Assembly (NCBI GenBank): GCA_018432315.1
Contig: JAHDLB010000025.1
Span: forward strand, 248,001-312,000
Source of the DNA: Anaerolineae bacterium
GTDB taxonomy: Bacteria > Chloroflexota > Anaerolineae > Aggregatilineales > Aggregatilineaceae
DNA length: 64,000 nucleotides
Reading direction: 5' to 3'
Position numbers and translations under genes: made by a program. Below, piece after piece: positions 60,615 through 64,000 of this stretch. Each line of letters starts with the position of its first letter. Within the stretch, counting starts at the first letter, position 1. The notes under the pieces were generated by a model. That model did not search any database. It saw only the letters and a program-made list of their open reading frames with translations, and was not told the DNA's origin.

Positions 60615-61802
60615 ATGAATGTAAGCTCATGGCGCAATCCCCGGCTGGACCGCGTGCTCGATGCCCTCATGCCCGTTTTTGCCACCCTGGCCGCTCTGAT
60701 GATCGGCGCCGTGATGCTCGTGCTCATGGACGCCAACCCGGTAGACGCCTATAAGGCATTATATGAGGGCGCCTTCGGCACCAAGAACTCTGTTGCGGAC
60801 ACGCTCATCAAAGCCACCCCCCTGCTGCTGGTCGGCATCGGAATCTGCATCAGCTTCCGGGGGGGCGTGATCAACATCGGTGGCGAGGGACAGATGATTG
60901 TTGGAGGGCTGGCCGCGACGTGGCTGGCCCTCGAATTTCAGGACGCAAGCCCCGAAGTCATGATCCCGGCGTGTCTCGTCGCCAGCTTCGTCGCGGGGGC
61001 CATCTGGGGCGGCATCGCGGGCGTGCTCAAGGCGTACTTCAACGTCAACGAGATCCTCAGCACGATCATGCTCAACCAGATCGCCTCGCTGGGCATGGGG
61101 TATCTCGTGCGCCAGGTGTTGATCGACCCGCGCCACAAAAACTCGGCCTCGCCCATCCCCGAAACACAGCGGCTGCCGCGCGAATTCGATCTGCCGCGCA
61201 TCGGCGAAGCGCTGGACAAAGTCTACGATTTCCTGGGCATTTCGGGCGAGAAGGTCTGGTCGACCACCCTGCTGCACAACGGAGTGATCATCGCCGCGAT
61301 CCTGTCCATCCTGGTGTATATCTTCCTGTGGCGCACGACCATCGGCTATCGCATCCGCGCGGTGGGCAAGAACCAGCGCGCCTCGCGCTATGCCGGCATC
61401 CAGGTCAAGCATTACGTGGTGCTATCGCTCGTGCTCAGCGGCGGATTTGCCGGGCTGGCGGGCGGCATCCAGGTGTTAGGGGTGCGCCACCGCATGAATG
61501 CCGAAGGCGGCGCGATCGCGTTCACCGGCAACGCCGGCTTCAACGGCATCGTCGCGGCCCTGTTCGGCAAGCTGCACCCGCTGGGGACGATCCCGGCGTC
61601 GGTGTTGTTCGGCGCCCTGCTGGTCGGCGGCAACAAGCTCCAGCGGGCGGTGCAGGTGCCGTCCGCGCTCATCACCGTGCTGATCGGCCTGGTGATCGTG
61701 TTCGTGGTGGGCAGCGACCTGTGGAGCCGCCGGCGCGCACAGCGACGCGTCGCGGAGACCGTATCGGAGAAGCAACCGGCACAAGCGGGTGGGACAACAT
61801 GA
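60615..61802 (+). CDS. BMP-type nucleoside/simple-sugar ABC permease 1 (YufP-like)
   Basis: 395 aa with about nine to ten TM helices; GVINIGGEGQMIVGGLAATW and VNEILSTIMLNQIA are typical of the BPD_transp_2 family. The stop overlaps the next ATG (ATGA, 61799-61802). Its partner permease and binding protein follow; no ATPase gene is present within the window. Confidence 0.93.
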   Translation: MNVSSWRNPRLDRVLDALMPVFATLAALMIGAVMLVLMDANPVDAYKALYEGAFGTKNSVADTLIKATPLLLVGIGICISFRGGVINIGGEGQMIVGGLAATWLALEFQDASPEVMIPACLVASFVAGAIWGGIAGVLKAYFNVNEILSTIMLNQIASLGMGYLVRQVLIDPRHKNSASPIPETQRLPREFDLPRIGEALDKVYDFLGISGEKVWSTTLLHNGVIIAAILSILVYIFLWRTTIGYRIRAVGKNQRASRYAGIQVKHYVVLSLVLSGGFAGLAGGIQVLGVRHRMNAEGGAIAFTGNAGFNGIVAALFGKLHPLGTIPASVLFGALLVGGNKLQRAVQVPSALITVLIGLVIVFVVGSDLWSRRRAQRRVAETVSEKQPAQAGGTT

Positions 61803-62719
61803 TCGAGGACCTCTTCACTGTCAGCGTGTTGGCGTCGGGCATCCGGCTGGCAACCCCGTACCTGTACGCGTCGATCGGCGAGATGTTCGGGCAGCGCAGC
61901 GGCGTGCTCAACCTGGGCGTCGAGGGCGTGATGCTGATGGGCGCGTTCACGTCGTTCTACGCGGTGCACCGGACCGAGAGCCTGATCCTGGGCGTGTTGA
62001 CCGCGATCGTCGTGGGCCTGTTGATGGGGCTGGCGACGGCCTTCATCAACGTCACGCTCAAGGCGGAGCAAGGCATCAGCGGCATCGGCATTTACCTGTT
62101 CGGGCTGGGCCTGAGCGAACTGCTGTTCAACGTCAGCTTCGACACGGTCGTGACCGTCAACGGCTTCCCGAAGATCGCGATCCCGCTCCTGGCCGATCTG
62201 CCGGTCCTGGGCGAGATCCTCTTCAACCAGAACCTGCTGGTCTACGTTGCGTTTGCGCTCGTGCCGCTGTCGTGGTTCGTGCTCAACAAGACCACGCTGG
62301 GACTCAACATCCGCGCCGTCGGCCAGAACCCCGAGGCGGCGGACGCGATGGGCATCAGCGTCACCCGCATCCGCTATTTCACCGTGACGCTGGGCGGCGT
62401 CCTGGCCGCAATGGCCGGCGCCTCGCTCTCGATCGCGCTGTTGAACGTCTTCCAGCAAAACATGACGGCGGGGCAGGGCTTCATCGCCGTGGCGCTGGTC
62501 TATTTCGGCGCGTGGCGGCCCACCCGCGTGATGGCGGGCGCGCTGTTGTTCAGCCTGGTCAATGCGCTGCAGATCCAGGTGCGGACCATCGGCGTGGACA
62601 TTCCCGACGAGTACGCCTCGATGGCGCCCTACGTGCTGACCATCATCGCCCTGATCTTCGCGTCGCGGCGCATCGACCAGCCGGCGGCGCTCACCAAGCC
62701 GTTCGAGCGGGGGGAGTAG
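61799..62719 (+). CDS. BMP-type ABC permease 2 (YufQ-like)
   Basis: 306 aa from ATG 61799; an earlier frame would run through permease 1. Motifs GVLNLGVEGVMLMGA, GISGIGIYLFGLGLSE and NPEAADAMGIS match the second permease of this family. Forms a heterodimeric channel with permease 1. Confidence 0.94.
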   Translation: MIEDLFTVSVLASGIRLATPYLYASIGEMFGQRSGVLNLGVEGVMLMGAFTSFYAVHRTESLILGVLTAIVVGLLMGLATAFINVTLKAEQGISGIGIYLFGLGLSELLFNVSFDTVVTVNGFPKIAIPLLADLPVLGEILFNQNLLVYVAFALVPLSWFVLNKTTLGLNIRAVGQNPEAADAMGISVTRIRYFTVTLGGVLAAMAGASLSIALLNVFQQNMTAGQGFIAVALVYFGAWRPTRVMAGALLFSLVNALQIQVRTIGVDIPDEYASMAPYVLTIIALIFASRRIDQPAALTKPFERGE

Positions 62720-62799
62720 GCCCTTTTGGTGAAGATCGCCAAGCCAGCGAGTGGCCCAGCGCGGCGCAGATCGTTAGATTCTTTGCAGAGTGGTGTAAC

Positions 62800-62822
62800 A
62801 CAGTCCCGTACCAGCGGGCTGT
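62800..62822 (+). promoter_or_regulatory. small hairpin between permease and binding-protein genes
   Basis: ACAG-CCCG pairs with CGGG-CTGT with one bulged T (62804) and a 6-nt loop. It may protect the mRNA 5' end of the highly expressed binding protein. Confidence 0.4.
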
Positions 62823-62864
62823 AGGAAAGTATCGTTCTCACAAGTTTAAGGAGAAAAAAGCGGT

Positions 62865-63905
62865 ATGAAGAAAGCAGGATTACTTCTCACCCTGGTCATG
62901 ATCGCAGCCCTGGCTATTCCCGTCTTGTCACCTGGAGCCAAAGCCCAGGATGATCCGTTCCGCGTTGCCGTCGTGACGCCGAGCACGGTCAACGACCTCG
63001 CCTTCAGCCAGAGCATCGCCGATGCGCTGGCCGCCATCCAGGAAGAGCGCGGCGAGGAGAACTTCCAGTTCGATCTCTCCGAGAATCAGTTCGTGGTCGA
63101 GGATGCCGCGACCGCCCTGCGCGACTACGCGAACGAAGGCTATGACCTGATCATCGCGCACGGCTCGCAGTACGGCTCGTCGCTGGCCGAAATCGCCCCG
63201 GACTTCCCCGATACGGCGTTCGCGCACGGCACCACGGTCGATACGTTCTCCGAAGAGGGCATCACCAACGTCTACGCCTATGAAGCGCGCTCCGAAGAAG
63301 GCGCGTTCGTGATGGGCGTGATGGCGGCCATGCTCAGCGAGACCGGCATCATTGGCATCATCGGCCCGATCGAGACCGGCGATGCCAAGCTCTACGTCGA
63401 TGGCTTCAAGGCCGGCGTCATCTATGAAAACGAAGACGCCGAAGTGCTCGTGAACTACATCCAGTCCTTCAGCGACCTCGCCCTGGCCGCCGCTGCGGCT
63501 GAGTCGATGCTGGCCGAGGACGCCGACATCCTGACCGGCACGGCCCAGATGGTCCCCGGCGCGGTCAACAAGGCCAAGGAAGCCGGCGCGCTGTGGTTCG
63601 GCACCCAGGCCAACCAGACGACCCTGGCCCCCGAGACCGTGGTCGCCAGCCAGGTCTACGACTGGACCGTCGTGCTAAACCCGATCATCGAAGACGTGCT
63701 CTCGGGCGAGATTGAGGGCGAGGCGTTCGCCATCACGCTCGAAAACGAGGGCCTGGTGATCGAGTTCAACGAAGACTTCGAGCTGCCCGAGGACGTCATG
63801 GCCGCTGGTGAAGAGCTGATCCAGGCCATCGTCGATGGCGACATCAGCTTCGAGGTTGAGGAAGACGGCACGCTGGTGGTCGTCGAGACCGAAGCCGAAG
63901 AATAA
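62865..63905 (+). CDS. BMP-family substrate-binding protein
   Basis: 346 aa. AAGGAGAAAAAA lies 6 nt upstream of ATG 62865. Signal peptide MKKAGLLLTLVMIAALAIPV with cleavage near AKA-QD; there is no lipobox Cys, unlike most BMP lipoproteins. Core features: TPSTVNDLAFSQSIADAL, DLIIAHGSQYGSSLAEIA and GIIGIIGPIETGD. It binds nucleosides or similar small molecules for the two permeases upstream. C-terminal tail is acidic. Confidence 0.93.
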   Translation: MKKAGLLLTLVMIAALAIPVLSPGAKAQDDPFRVAVVTPSTVNDLAFSQSIADALAAIQEERGEENFQFDLSENQFVVEDAATALRDYANEGYDLIIAHGSQYGSSLAEIAPDFPDTAFAHGTTVDTFSEEGITNVYAYEARSEEGAFVMGVMAAMLSETGIIGIIGPIETGDAKLYVDGFKAGVIYENEDAEVLVNYIQSFSDLALAAAAAESMLAEDADILTGTAQMVPGAVNKAKEAGALWFGTQANQTTLAPETVVASQVYDWTVVLNPIIEDVLSGEIEGEAFAITLENEGLVIEFNEDFELPEDVMAAGEELIQAIVDGDISFEVEEDGTLVVVETEAEE

Positions 63906-63919
63906 CGCTCGACCAATCA

Positions 63920-63959
63920 GGGGGCGTTGCTCGGATAGAGCGACGTCCCCCGTTTTTTT
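63920..63959 (+). terminator. intrinsic terminator after the BMP gene
   Basis: GGGGG (63920-63924) pairs with CCCCC (63947-63951) together with an inner CGT/ACG and GCTC/GAGC, followed by seven T. An ATG at 63998 may begin the next gene, cut by the window. Confidence 0.85.
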
Positions 63960-64000
63960 CTGGAATTAATCCTTAGCACACAGCCGGGGAACCGACTATG

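Overview
The window looks like a high-GC Chloroflexota (Anaerolineae-type) chromosome segment. The evidence is a T-box ahead of thrS, DUF2089/SHOCT proteins, a MutL-like ATPase inside a membrane-protein operon, Thr/Pro/Glu-rich envelope proteins, FAS1 proteins, a tandem M42 peptidase trio and sigma-A promoters sometimes placed exactly 7-8 nt before an ATG (leaderless starts). No rRNA, tRNA, CRISPR array, transposase or prophage gene was seen. The lineage call is inference from gene content, not from a marker phylogeny.

Layout. 1-4846 (minus): a 7TM-PAS-multi-GAF sensor cut by the window edge, and an AAA ATPase fused to a PhoB-type winged helix. 4929-15114 (minus): a long, mostly overlapping operon that I consider the most interesting locus. 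It holds a 98-aa protein, a DUF6754-like protein, two 6-TM proteins, a 1032-aa acidic scaffold with about 13 P-[DAG]-W motifs, a MutL-type actin-fold ATPase without its mutase, a barrel/KOW-like protein, and an adjacent surface protein. 15206-17997 (plus): perfect promoter, T-box leader, a 118-aa unknown protein, a Thr-rich mini-ORF with nested inverted repeats, then thrS. 18040-26833 (plus): EamA transporter, GT-C glycosyltransferase, two small envelope proteins, three M42 aminopeptidases. 26874-30382 (minus): a DUF2089-led operon in which four of five proteins share the same helical-hairpin (SHOCT-like) motif. 30682: orphan Flp pilin.

30943-33448 (minus): PyrK-like, PIG-L deacetylase and PyrD-like genes, translationally coupled, with the PyrD-like active site eroded. 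33544-34587 (plus): secreted double FAS1 protein. 34676-38155 (minus): a Na+-pumping decarboxylase (carboxyltransferase, gamma, biotin carrier, beta). 38333-40714 (minus): EamA exporter, Fe-ADH and LsrG-like monooxygenase/isomerase. 40902-43039 (plus): CNNM/CorC-like protein and LON-substrate-binding protein. 43070-48779 (minus): peptide ABC importer with a fused double ATPase. 49340-53727 (plus): MacB-like ABC system with two ATPases, plus a STAS protein. 54216-60428 (plus): a 200-aa membrane-anchored protein and a 1801-aa repetitive surface protein ending in a TolB-like propeller. 60540-63959 (plus): BMP-family nucleoside-type ABC importer (two permeases and binding protein) lacking an ATPase inside the window.

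Taken together the segment is dominated by envelope, transport and signalling functions, with one essential housekeeping gene (thrS) under elaborate control. Protein family names come from recognition of sequence motifs, not from database searches.
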